Shown: piece by piece, positions 21,841-33,236 of the stretch
Numbering within the stretch: the first letter of the stretch is position 1
Layout of the letters: every line of letters begins with the position of its first letter
Source of the DNA: Sternotherus odoratus
Taxonomy: Eukaryota; Chordata; Testudines; Kinosternidae
Direction: 5' to 3'
Assembly (NCBI GenBank): GCA_032164245.1
Contig: JAVMKO010000006.1
Span: 38,776,319 to 38,840,318, forward strand
Length of the DNA: 64,000 nucleotides
Position numbers and translations under genes: made by a program
Notes under the pieces: model-generated
What the model saw: the letters and a program-made list of their open reading frames with translations, nothing else
Databases searched by the model: none
Told to the model about the DNA's origin: nothing

Positions 21841-24304
21841 GGCATAGTTGGGACAGATGCAACAAGAAGGGTATCAACCACAAATCAATAGCACAACAAA
21901 GTGTGGGGGGCGGGGGCGGGAGGGGGGAGTTCACAGTGGACAAAGCGCACTACAGATACCAAAAAATAGTCTGTTTTTTCAGGGACCCTGTTCAACTTCC
22001 ATTAGAGTCAAAGGGCAATGGATCAGGCCCCATGTGAGCAAGCTCAGTCCACAATTTACTTTGATTTTTATAGCAGTCCCTCATCCATACAGAGGCATTC
22101 TTTTTTTCAAATACGGTAAGGCTGAACAATAGTCCTACTGTGAAATGTGTGGGTTACCTCATCATTGTGTAAGGAGGGTAATAAGTCAAGTTAATTTGGA
22201 CAACTAGTGAGCGGAGAACACTTTTGTCCGAGGACAGTCAAGCACAATCTGAGCACTAGGGCTTCATGCGCAAGGTGACACTTGTCCTTTCTGACCAGAA
22301 TTTTTGTTGTTGTAGCTCCCTTTGGAACAGAGAGGGAGGTTACGTGGTACAAAACCCCAAAGACTATGTGATCAATACTATGTCCATTGAAGAAGGGTGA
22401 GGATGGGATTTTAATTTTTTTTTTTGGCCTAACTCTGTTTCCATTGGAGTCAATGATAGAACTCACAGTTGGCTCCAACAGGAGCATAGCTAGGCCACCT
22501 GAAGTGCATTTGAAAATCCCACCATGAATGTCTGAGTACTAGGTATAGAGTTTCAGGATTAATCAGGGATGTGAACAGCTCTATTCATGGCAGACACTCC
22601 TGTGTCACTCAGAGAAGTTTTACACCACACTCTAGACAGTACTTCATGCTGCTTAATATGATTTACCTTTCCTTTGAGGCAACAGGCCCTAGGATTATAA
22701 AATAGCTTTCAGCCTAGTAATAATATAGAAGCAGATCTGCCAAGTCTACTGCTTTTCCCAGTAGACTACTGCTTTTTTGTCTAATGTGAAATTTGACCAA
22801 TCTATTGCTTTTGCTAGTGCTTGGTTTATAGACTCAGTGCAAGACTTTTCACATGAAATAGACTGATTTGTTTGTATTAAGTGCTTCAAAGTTATCTCCT
22901 TCTTCTCTGATTTCTATAATAATTTATCTGAGCTAAATCCAGATGCCCCAAACTTTCTCACAAGACATACATCTCAGAGGCATCACACTCTTTTGCTATA
23001 CAAATTATGGAAATATATTTTTTAAATCTGACTTTCCAGTGTACAGCCTTAAGATGTCAGTTGTTCTAAGCCCTCCATAGAGAGCTTTAGAAATGGGTTT
23101 ATATTTCTACATTTATTTCGGATGTTAATCTAGTTAGTGAGCACTAAGTTAGGGTTAATGTTAACATGACCCAATTCTCCCACCCGCTTAGGATATGTCA
23201 GTATGAAAAAGACATGAGGATGAAACTGGAACATTTCATGAACATGCATGCAGATCTATCTCTATGCCTGGGTTTTGTTATCATAAAACTTTAGAAGTGG
23301 GAAGGCACATGCTTCTAATGGGTTTTGCCTGAATTCATGAACATATGTGCAATTACAATCTATCCTTTTCTGCTACAGAATGTTGGCAGGAGTGCAGAAG
23401 CCTGGATTCAGACAGGAGGCGAGGGCTCCTTGTTCTTCCTTGTTAGTTCAGGTAGGTTACACATGTTGTGTTGTCTGTCTGGACTAGGACTGACTTCCTG
23501 GAGAGAACTCTCCTGGGGCTCTTCCTATGGCTTTTCGTTTCAGAAGGCTGGGATGAGCTTTGACCCTGGCTAGGATAATTTCTCCTAAGCTGTGTGGCAT
23601 GCTGTATGAATACCACAACCAGAGAGATCTGTAGCTGTGGTCAACATCACCCACTGGAGACTAGATATAGACGCTCCATTTAGTCAGCTTGAGTATCACA
23701 GTCACAATAACAAGCAGAGCATGTCCAGTGGATACTAGTTTATCAGGAACATATGCCAGGTTCAGAAGAGCACTGCTCTGAGACAGGACACCAGAAAGAC
23801 AAGCAGCTTCAGACACCGCAGTAGTGCTGAAGACACTGGATCTCCATTTTTTTTCACTTTGGCTGCCCTTTCTTCAGACAGGAAAGCGCTGCCCAGCTCA
23901 TTGTGGAAGATAAATCCCAGGTGGAGTAGTTTCTGTGTCAGTACAAGAGAACTTTTGGTGGAATTCACACTAGTCCTAGGGATGGGAGTACTGTAATACT
24001 AGGATGCTATCGGGGTACTCAGAACAGTCTTTCCCCAGATTAGCTAGTTGTTAAAACTGCAAAAAACAGCTAGCTCTTGCTTTAAAAGATGGGCCACAGT
24101 AAAAGACATCAGCGTCACAACCTATAGTGCAGATGACAGCTCAGGGGGAATAGCAGGGTATTACAAATAAAGCTTTCTGAGACAAAAATGCAGATACTGT
24201 AAGTGCTGCAGAAATATGGGACTGATGGAAATGTGCAGGTAAGCATCTTGGCAAATTTATAAGAATATTTATCCCCAGGGCAATGGCTAGGCTTAATGAA
24301 TAGG
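21841..24304. other. Gene-free flank
   Basis: No recognisable gene. There is a G-rich patch at 21905-21927, a partial internal duplication around TCTACTGCTTTT (22745-22777), and otherwise ordinary AT-rich sequence. Confidence 0.45.
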
Positions 24305-24560
24305 TCACAGAGAAAATGCAAGGTCAGATCAGACCAGTGATCTATATAGTCCAGTATCCTTCTCTCTGACAATGGTCAGTACCTGTTTCTTCAAGGGAAG
24401 ATGCAAGAAACCCCACAGCTGACAACTACGGAATAATCTGCCTAGAGGGAAAATCTTTATCCATATGTATGTTGAGCACTTTTTGGAATCCCACTGAGTT
24501 CATGGCCTCAGTGATCTCTTGTGGCAATCAGTCCTTCAGCTTCAATGTGCATATTCCCTC
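24305..24560 (-). mobile_element. CR1 LINE internal fragment, antisense
   Basis: The plus strand reads ATAGTCCAGTATCCTTCTCT, then GACAATGGTCAGTACC, and further on TTGTGGCAATCAGTCCTTCA. These are landmarks of the complement of sauropsid CR1 3' halves. The copy is diverged and lacks both ends. Confidence 0.55.
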
Positions 24561-24589
24561 ACCCCACTTTTGGTAATTGGCAGCATACG

Positions 24590-24735
24590 GTGAGTAATGT
24601 CTACACTGCAATTAAACATCTGAAGCTGGTTTGTGGGCTCACATGGCTTGGGCTCCAGGGCTGGTTAGTTGCAGTGTACACACTGGGTGTGAGCTGGAGC
24701 TCAGGCACTGGGATCTTCTCCTCTCCATACAGTTA
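24590..24735. mobile_element. MITE fragment (TGTCTACACTGCAAT type)
   Basis: ATGTCTACACTGCAATTAAA at the left and GTTGCAGTGTACACACTGGG in the middle form inverted arms. A 'GGAGCTCAGGCACTGGGAT' extension follows. This arrangement resembles GC-rich Harbinger-like MITEs of turtles; the right end is missing. Confidence 0.45.
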
Positions 24736-25429
24736 TAAAAACAAGACTGTACATGAGAATCTTAAATGAAACATCATTGCCCCAAGCGTCATTTTCAGTG
24801 TTATGGGACACCTGAGTTAGCTTTTTGGGATTACAATACAATTATTCATACACTTGAGGACAAAATATACCCCTGATATCTCATTGACTTGACTGTAAAT
24901 CAGGTAGAATTTGGCCCTCAGACTGTAATGGTTCTTGGAAGTTATGAAAAGAAGGGAAGAGAGGAGTCCACTCTGCTTGGAAAATCTTCTGTGATAAAAC
25001 CCTGACTATACGATGTTCTCTTTGTGCTGCTCCAGCAACACAAAGAGACTTAAAGGTTCTCTAACCACAGAAAATTCCTGAATGAAAAGCTAGCATAGTT
25101 AGTGCACACTCCGTTCTAGCAATCCTCCCTGTGGTAATGGTGCTAGGTGGGTGTTACAAGCAAGTGCGATTTACAGCTGCCCTGAGACTGCTCTAAAGTG
25201 TACCTTGATGAACTGGCCCTAGCAGTTTTGATTAGAGGACAAAAGGTGCTGGGAAACCACCTTTGTCCCATCCTCTGAAGTACTATGAGCAATGCTGTGG
25301 TGCACCATCAGTCCATATCCAATCCCTTCACAACTATAATCAGTATCTTTTTCTACACCTACAGTATGCATTTTCAATCATTCAAATTTTCATCAGGATT
25401 ATACAAATATTATAGGTAATGGATGCATA

Positions 25430-25903
25430 TCTTGGAGAAATATAAAAATGCAAAGGATGCACTTAAGTCCAGAGAAGAGCAACACAAATGATTAAGGGTC
25501 TTGAAAACATGACCTGTGTGGGAAGATTGGGTTTGTTTAGTCTGGAAAAGAGAAGACTGAGGGGGACATGATAACAGTTTTCAAGTACATAAAAGGTTAT
25601 TACAAGGAGGAGGGAGAAAAATTGTTCTTTTTAACCTTTGAGGATAGAAGAAGCAGCAATGGGCTTAAATTGCAGCAAGGGAGGTTTAGGCTGAACCTTA
25701 GAAAAAACTTCCTAACTGTCAAGGTGGTTAAGTACTGGAATACATTGCTTAGGGAGCTTCTGGAATCTCCATCATTGGAGATTTTTCAGAGCAGGTTAGA
25801 CACCACCTGTCAGGAATGGACTAGATAATATAGCCCTGTCATGAGTGTAGCGCACTGAACTAGATGACCTCTCGAGGTCCCTTCCAGTCCTATGATTCTA
25901 TGA
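25430..25903 (+). mobile_element. CR1 LINE, 5'-truncated, with 3' terminus
   Basis: The interior carries the end of CR1 ORF2. A frame at 25568-25828 reads VFKYIKGYY near its start, then FRLNLRKNFLTVKVVKYWNT and ESPSLEIFQSRLD, a typical CR1 ORF2 C-terminal tail. The copy ends in the diagnostic GATGACCTCTCGAGGTCCCT, then TATGATTCTATGA. It is moderately diverged (an extra TGTAGCGCACTGAAC stretch precedes the end) and lacks the reverse-transcriptase body, so it cannot move. Confidence 0.9.
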
Positions 25904-26374
25904 ATCTTCCCGTAGTATGAAGAACTTCTTTCTGTGTACTTCAGCTGAGAACAAAACCAACCTACGTTTTCCACAATCAAAACTCTATTTGCTACCTTTA
26001 AAACACAGTGTATTCTACTCTATTCACTGAAAGTACAACCAGAATTGCAGCTATTGTAATGCTGTCTGTTTGTTGTCTCTTGTATAATGCACCTCAATCC
26101 TAGTAGCAAAACAAATTAAATTTACTAAAGGAATATGAAAGGCTTTTAATTATGTATTGTCATTTAAACAAGTTTTTACAGTACAATTGAAAGTAATGTT
26201 AATAACAAATCATACTGGGGTTCCACTTTCAGCACCCATTGACAAAGCCAATAAGTTAATATTTCAATATTTTTTGGTTCCCAAGGCTTTCCCATTTTCA
26301 GTGGAGAAAAATGTCTAGGTTGTTTAGACTGAAAGGCAATAGACACATCTAATCCTGGAATGCAGTGACACTGA

Positions 26375-27031
26375 AAAGGATTACGGGTCATGGTGGATAA
26401 CCAATTCAATATGATCTCCCAATGCAGTGCTGTAGCTAAGAGGATGAGTGTGATCATTGGATGTATAAACAGGAGTTGGGAGGTGGTATTACCTCTATAT
26501 ACAACTTTAATGAGATTGTTACTGGAATACAGTGTTCAGTTCTGGTGTCCACAAACTTCATACAGGATGTTGAAAAAATGGAAGAAACTCAAAAAAGAGC
26601 TACAAGTGTTATTTAAGTTCTGGAAAACGTGTCTTATAGTGAAAGACATATGAAGTTCAATCAATTTAGTTTATGCAAGAGATGGGTAAGAGGAGATTTG
26701 ATCACAGTTTACAAGTAACTACCCAGGGAAAATGTTTTTGATAGTAAACAGCTTTTCAATCTAGCAGAAACAAGGCATGAAAATATCCACTACTTAGAAG
26801 ATGAATTTAGACAAATTTGGACTACAAATAAAGTGCATTTTTTTTACTGGGAGGGTAATTAATCACTGGAGTAACTTGCCTGGGGCTGTGTTGGAATCTC
26901 CACCACTTGAAATCTTGATCTAATGATTGGCTGTATCTCTACATATGTTATAGCTCAAACCAAAGTTTATGTATGAAGGAGTACATACTAAATGTGTAAA
27001 ATGGTCCCTTCTGGCCTTAAAATCTATGAAC
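26375..27031 (+). mobile_element. CR1 LINE, older 5'-truncated copy
   Basis: Landmarks in CR1 order are GGATAACCAATTCAATATG, CAGTTCTGGTGTCCACA, AAGAGGAGATTTGATCACAG and finally TGGTCCCTTCTGGCCTTAAA with ATCTATGA. More diverged than the copy at 25430, with stops and indels in every frame. It begins farther upstream in the LINE than that copy. A short insertion around 26940-26990 separates the body from the terminus. Confidence 0.8.
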
Positions 27032-27485
27032 TAGCCTGGCCTTTTGCCTCTGACCACCAGTCCACATATATGGAATACCCTCTGATTTTTAAAAATACTT
27101 TACTCTGTATCAAGACAAATTTAGCACAGAATTATATTTTAACATATACAAAACTTAAACAAAAAAGTAGGGACTACATCCTAGGACATATTCACAAAGA
27201 AGATAAAAGTCTGCAAAGCTCCCATTGAAAAAAAATATAACAACTCTCCTCCCCAAAGTAGCCAATACCAAAGATCAATAAATACAGGGACATCAATGGC
27301 CCAAATGTAGTACCACTTGCTTACCATCCTGACTTCTGTCCAAGTGGAAAACCACATAGCACTGTAAGTAAAAGTCCATCACCACCAGCCACCAGTATCT
27401 CACAGTCACTAGACACCTACCCGGGAAGCATCCCACAACCCTTCCAGTCCTAGGAGCTAGACAGTCACCACCTTGGACAGATCTA

Positions 27486-27885
27486 TGGTAGAACCTCAGA
27501 GTTACAAACACCTCAGGAATGGAGATCATTTGTAACACTGAAATGTTCATAACTGAACAAAATATTATGGTTGTTCTTTCAAAAGTTTACAAGTGAACAT
27601 TGAGTTAATACAGCTTTGAAACTTTATTATGCAGAAGACAAATACTGCTTTTTAACCATCTTAATTTAAATGAAACAAGCACAGAAAGTTTTCTTACTTT
27701 GTCAAATCTTTTTTTAAAAACTTTTCATTTTTTTAGTAGTGTAAGTTTAACACAGTACTGTACTATATTTGCTTTTTGGGGGGGGGGTGAAGGAGGGTGT
27801 CCTCTGGTGCTGCCTGATTGGGTACTTCCAGTTCCAAATGAGGTGTGTGGTTGACTGATCAGTTTGTAACTCTGAGGTTCTACTG
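27486..27885. mobile_element. Tigger/pogo-like (Tc1/mariner) MITE
   Basis: A 400-bp element flanked by TA dinucleotides (27484-27485, 27886-27887). The termini are TGGTAGAACCTCAGAGTTAC and its near-complement GTAACTCTGAGGTTCTACTG. The subterminal CATTTGTAACACTGAAATG and CATAACTGAACAAAATATT are also typical of these elements. There is no coding capacity. Confidence 0.75.
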
Positions 27886-28197
27886 TATCAGCAACGGACA
27901 TTAACTGATATTTGAAAGTACTAAAATGCCACCAACAGTCACAAAAATGTCCATACAACAATGTCCACAAGACCGCTTATAATGTGCTGTGTCACACTTA
28001 AATCAAAATACCCCTCTCAACTTATCTGCCAGACTAGCTCTATTGCAGGATGTGGAAACACATAGGCATATTCTCTGCCCCAGCTCCTGTACAAGCTAGA
28101 GTTAGCCTGGAAGCTGCTCTAACTTGAACCAGTTGGGCAGAGTCCACCAGGGACTATATATATGAACTGGGGATTTCTGGAGAGCATTGCACTACAC

Positions 28198-29848
28198 CAG
28201 GGGTCTCAAACTCAAATGACACGAGGGCCACATAAGGACAAGTGCATTAGACCGAGGGCCGCATCATTGACACGCCCCCTCGCTGTTCCCGCCCCCGCCC
28301 CCACTCCACCCCTACCATGACGCCCCATCCTTGCCCCGCCTCTTCCCACCCCTTTCCAACCCCTTCCCCAACGCTGTCCCCTTCCTGCCAGCAGGGAGTG
28401 CAGGAGGTGTGCAGGATGTGGCAGGGGGCAGGGAGTTGGTGTGTGGGGTGCAAGAGGGGCGAGGGGTGCGGCAGCAGGTGGCTCAGGACAGGGAGTGCAG
28501 GAGGAGTGCGGGGTGTGGGGAATGCAAACAGGTTTCTACCCAGTATCAAGCGGGAGGGGGCGGGGGAGGCTGAAAAAGGCTCTCAGAGGGGAAGAAAGGG
28601 ACAGAGGAGCGGACCTATGCAAAGGACCCAAGGGAGGGTGGGGGAGCTGCCTTATGTCTTCTAGCGGAGGGGCCACATCGGGTTTGGAAAATTATATGGA
28701 GGGCCGGGTAGTGAAGACCCTGCCCCCTATCCAGCCCCCTCCCATGTCCCGCCCCCGACTGCCCCCTCAGAATCCCTGACCCAGCCAACTCCCCTGACCT
28801 TGTCCCCTGAGTGCCCCTTCCAGAGATCCCTCACCCCCGACCACCTTCCAGGACCTCACCCCCTACCCAATCTCCTGTTCCCTGTTCCCTGACTGCCCTG
28901 CCCCCTATCCACCCTCCCGCTCCCTAACCATCACCCTACAACCCCACCCCCTATCCAACCCACCCTGCTCCCTGTCCCCTGACTGCACCTGCCCCTTATC
29001 TAAACTCCCCCTCCCCCGTCCTGGGCCCCCTTACCATGAGGCTCCTAGCTGCTCCGTGTGGCTCCAGAGGAGGGGGACAGCGCGCAGCTCTGGCCCCCGG
29101 AGTGCTGCCGACGTGCACAGCTCCATGGGCTGAGCCCCGTGCATACCCCTGCTGCCCTGGGGTATCCCCCTAACCTCCCGGGTACCCTCCAACCCCTCCC
29201 CCCGGGGTACCCCTAACACACACCCCCCCCGGTATCTGGCGGCGCCTCCGGGTCGGGCAGGGAGCGTCTCGCGCATGCAGGACTCCCGGGCTGGTCTGCG
29301 ACTCCCGGTCCCGCTCGCAGCGCCGGGGGCTGGGCCGGGCTCGGGCACGTGCACGGGTCGGGGGGGGGGGGTTGGAGGGATTCCCGGAAATCAGGGACTT
29401 TCTCTTCAGCGGCGCGTGGAAGCCCAGGCACGCGCCCCTCGCCCCTTCCGGGCACCTGTTGCACACGTGCCGTCGGCTCATGCAAAGAACCCCGGCCGGG
29501 GGGGGGGTTGCCAAGCACCCCCCTCCTCGCGACCCGTTAACCCAGAGTCACAAGGGACACAAGTCTCACACCCCCCCCCATCCCTGGGAGAGACTCACGC
29601 GGATCCCCTAGCGTGGGTCCAGGGGACAGCATGCAGCCCCAGCCCCCAGAGTGCTGCCGGCGCGGCACTGGAGGAGGTGGGGAGCACGCAGCCCTGGCCC
29701 CGGGAGTGTTGCCTACCCAGCATGGTTCAGGGCGAGGGGGGAAGCGTGTAGCCCCGGCGCCCGGAGTCTGCCCGCACAGCTTGGCGGGCCACACAAAAGG
29801 GTCCTGAGGGCCGCATGTGGCCCGCGGGCCGCGTGTTTGAGACCCCTG
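28198..29848. mobile_element. Non-autonomous hAT element with 8-bp target duplication
   Basis: The element begins CAGGGGTCTCAAACTCAAAT and ends GCGTGTTTGAGACCCCTG, which are hAT-type terminal inverted repeats. It is bracketed by exact CACTACAC copies (28190-28197 and 29849-29856), the 8-bp duplication diagnostic of hAT. The 1.65 kb interior is extremely GC-rich, with CCCTGACTGCCCC-type repeats on the left half and GAGTGCTGCCG-type repeats on the right. The overlapping ORFs inside are Gly/Pro/Arg-rich by composition and encode no transposase. Confidence 0.9.
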
Positions 29849-30250
29849 CACTACACTCTACAGCCTTTTCCCTACTCACTGCTTGACACCCCCAATAAGC
29901 TTCTTGCTGCTCCCAACCTAACTTTGTGGATGGGGCTGCAGAGAGGGAGGCAAAAAGAGTGGATAGGAGCAGGATCAGTTTACACTTTATATGACTGGTG
30001 AGGGGAAATTCTTAAAGTTAGGCCTGGTAAGCTGGAAAAGCAGTACCCCCAAATTATTAGAAAGAAACATAGATTTAGGTTAGTTATGAGCTATTTCCCA
30101 GAAAAAAATGGCCCCTCTTTTCAATAGACCGTAGTCTGGAATAAAGGGTCCTGGAGACGATTTTTGACGTAGGAATAGGAAATGGGTTTTTTTCCCCTTG
30201 TCAAGTAATAATACTGCAGATTAATGAGCTTTCTTTTGGGGGATGGAGGA

Positions 30251-32149
30251 TGTGATGTTGCACTCCATATGTTTTATGGAAATATGCTTATGAGTGTGAA
30301 TATGATGCAACAGGAATTTGCTTTATGCAAAAGGACCCTTGTAAGGTATCATAACCTACTGAATATATTCCTTCTATTTGTATACATGCAGCATGCTTGT
30401 ATCTGAAGCTAGAAATATGAAGTATAACGCTGAGATCCTATTGTAATTATGAAAAGTGTGGGCCATTAATGGTGGTTTAGAATCTTGATGGTTCCCATTG
30501 ACTAGGACAATTGGTTGTAAACTGTTTGTTTACCTGCAAGTCTTCCTGTGTATATGTGGGTCAACCCAGGAAGAACGGAGACTAGGGTCTTACAGTGACA
30601 TGTGACCATGTCACATGATACTGGAATCCATTTTAATTCTTGTACTTTTCCATTGATGAGGTGGGGGTGAGGACAAGCACCAGCACAGAGGGCATGGTTA
30701 GACTGGCGCTTTGCGGCGCAAAAACCCTCCAGTAGCGCAATAATTTTCCTAGTGAACACACTTCAAAGGGAGATTTTGCAAAATGATTCACCGTTTAAAG
30801 CGCAAATATTAAACCTCATTTCGAGAGTGATAAGCCTTTTTGCGCTAGCGCTATAGCACAACGGTGGGAATGTGGACACCCATGGGATCTCTTGTATGCC
30901 TCCGAGCCATGTAAAGCCATCAGCAAGCCATTTAAGGCCATCAGCAAGCCATTAAAGACAATCAACATGCCATGTAAGGCAAATGACGTGAGGTGTTGTT
31001 TTATAAAAGTGGAAGTAGCTTTGCAGTTTCTCTCTAACAACTCACACAGCAAATAACCAGTGAAAATGCTTGCAGACGGAGCTGTGTGTCTGAAATAGAC
31101 AGCCTGTCAGTTTTCGCTAACAAAAACTCACTGACAGCCAGATCTCATCTCCCTGTGAACAACTTCCCAGTTCCCCCTCACCCCTCTCCTTTGCAAAGCA
31201 TGTTGCACCCAGCTGAATGCTGGGATACCTGCCCTATCCCGCAACTGCTACTGCCGCCAGAAGTGCTACAAATGTATCCATTATTTAGCGCTACAAGGTT
31301 TCAATCTGCACAGGCTTTAGTGCGATACCTATTGCGCTACATTGGGAAGCGCTACAAATAAACGCGGTATAATCTATAGTCTAACCATACCCAGACAAAA
31401 GATTTCTGCCTTGTGCCCAAGCTACAAAAGGGGATGGAGCAGGACAAAAGTGGTGGCCAGTCATGAGGGAACCAAAACCGCTGCTTATCACCTGAAATGT
31501 CTACTGGAACTAACAAAGACTGTACCGGGTACAGGACTGAACCCAATCTAGGAAAGAGTCTAGTCTGTGAACGAAGCTTATTGGAACATCTTTGAGGGTG
31601 AGATATTACCTGTAACCAGTGTCTTAATGTATTGGGCTTAGACCTGTATGTTTCTGCTTTATTTTGCTTGGTGACTTACTTTGTTTTGTCTGTTATTATT
31701 TGAAACCACTTACATCCTACTTTTTATACTTAATAAAATCATGTTTGTTTATTAATAAACACAGAGTAAGTGATTAATACCTGGGGGAGAAAACAGTTTT
31801 GCATATCTCTGAGTGTTATAGAGGGAGGACAGTTTGAGAGTTTACCCTATATAAGCTTTCTATAGAGTAAAATGGATTTATTTCGGGTTCTGGCTCTCAG
31901 AAAGGCTGAACACTGGGTGCTGGGAAAGACCCTGTTAAGAGGCACGTTGGTTGAGTGAATCTCAGGTTCAGTGAACTGCAGAGAGGCATGGCCCAACCTC
32001 TGGGTCTGTGCTGGAGCTGACCAGAGTGTCTAACTCAGCAAGACAGGAGTGGAGCAGAGGCCTGTTCTGTCAGGAGAGTTGTTCTCAGTGGTATCCCAGT
32101 TCATCAAGCGACAGTCTTGAGGGGAGTCTCTGTGACCGAACCTGTCACA
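30251..32149 (+). mobile_element. Probable solo LTR of an endogenous retroelement, split by a MITE
   Basis: The unit starts TGTGATGTTGCACTCC and ends CGAACCTGTCACA, so it has TG...CA ends. It measures about 1.2 kb once the MITE at 30690-31392 is subtracted. After the MITE comes a TATA-like GCTACAAAAGGGG (31421-31433), then AATAAA (31732-31737) in a T-rich stretch, which fits U3, R and U5. No internal gag, pol or env region is present. Flanks share only GAGG, so the target duplication is uncertain. A non-LTR origin remains possible. Confidence 0.5.
30690..31392. mobile_element. Harbinger-like MITE, copy 1 (inside the LTR)
   Basis: Termini are GGGCATGGTTAGACT and AGTCTAACCATACCC, flanked by 3-bp duplications AGA (30687-30689, 31393-31395). 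The 703-bp interior has repeated AGCGCTA/TAGCGC motifs near both ends and a tandem of about 24-bp 'GCCATCAGCAAGCCATT' units (30915-30980). No transposase. The copy is closely similar to 46261-46964 in the opposite orientation. Confidence 0.8.
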
Positions 32150-32520
32150 AGAGGTACTTCAAATGGAAAAGGTATGCTCTGCTTTTAAGTACTTCAAGAT
32201 AGAGCAGTTCTAGACTTGTGTTAGTTTGGAGATACTTTGGTTAGTTTGGAGAACAGAAGGGTGTCAAACGAGTGACCTGTGATGTATCTATGTGACCCAC
32301 AAGACATATACAGATTGTAGAGAATCTTATATTTATATTTTACAGAATTAGGCTGTTTCTAGTTCTCATGGATGTGAAGCAAACTGTCTAAAAATGAGTA
32401 TAAATCTATGCAGAGAATCTGAATCAATGACTATAGGAAATGTGAACTCCAATGCAGTATTACCACTAAGGCTCGATGTCACCACTAAGTTAATATTATA
32501 CTTTGCTGCTGATAATTTTA

Positions 32521-32705
32521 ACAGACAGAGTGGGGGAAGGAAGCGGGAAAGAAGTGATCAGGGGAGTGGTAGGGGGAATTTGGAGTTACTACAGAAAAGA
32601 AAAAGATGGAAAAACTGAGGAAACAACAGAGATAGGAAAGAGGGAGAGAAACAGAGAAAGGAGCATGGGGAAGGAAGAGGAATGAAAGGGCAGGAAAAAA
32701 AGGTG
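32521..32705 (+). repeat. Polypurine low-complexity tract
   Basis: About 185 bp are composed almost only of A and G, with GGAAAG and GAGAAA units. ORFs here encode Lys/Glu/Arg-rich strings and are artefacts of composition. Confidence 0.85.
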
Positions 32706-33069
32706 TTCATAAAGGTACTTTTGTTACTGAATGATGGACTAAACATTTAATTACTACCTAACAGCCATATTCTACCCAGATCTTCATGCAAGCCTTCCAT
32801 TGAGTTCAGTAGGCATTCTGCTAAGGACACAGAGGTGTATATATATCCTAAACTGACACACTGTCCCACTGATCCTAATTGAAAATGGAATTCTGCCCTC
32901 TCCATGGACTGAGTTTAACACCCCACTGTCACATTTACCACCGTAGGATGTTCTGCACTGTGATGTGTGAAGGGAAGTAAATTAAGTAAAAAATATCCAT
33001 ATTACAGTTGCACCTAGAGGCACCGGACATACACAGTGAGAAACAGCCCCCACGCAACATAATAAACAG

Positions 33070-33236
33070 TGGGAGAAAAGGAGTATTACTATTTCAATTT
33101 TAAAGGTGGGGAACTGAATCTCAGAGTGATTAAGTGACTTCTTAAGGTCTCATAGGAAAACTATGGCAGAACTGGGGAATGAACCCAGATCTCCTGAGTC
33201 CCATCAATGCTTTAACCACAAGATTATCCCTCCTCT
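33070..33236 (-). mobile_element. MIR-type (CORE-SINE) fragment
   Basis: The plus strand reads GTATTACTATTTCAATTTTA, then GAACTGAATCTCAGAGTGAT, TAAGTGACTTCTTAAGGTC, and GAACCCAGATCTCCTGAGTC, the reverse complement of the MIR consensus layout. An old, diverged SINE. Confidence 0.75.

Noticed and set aside
28317..29851. Cluster of Gly/Pro/Arg-rich ORFs on both strands
   Set aside because: They lie inside the GC-rich interior of a non-autonomous hAT element bounded by its terminal repeats; no transposase motif is present.
30816..31052. 78-codon minus ORF, and its relative on the plus strand at 46601-46891
   Set aside because: Both are the same stretch of the MITE read from inverted copies; the repeated NGLLMAL words reflect the 24-bp DNA tandem.
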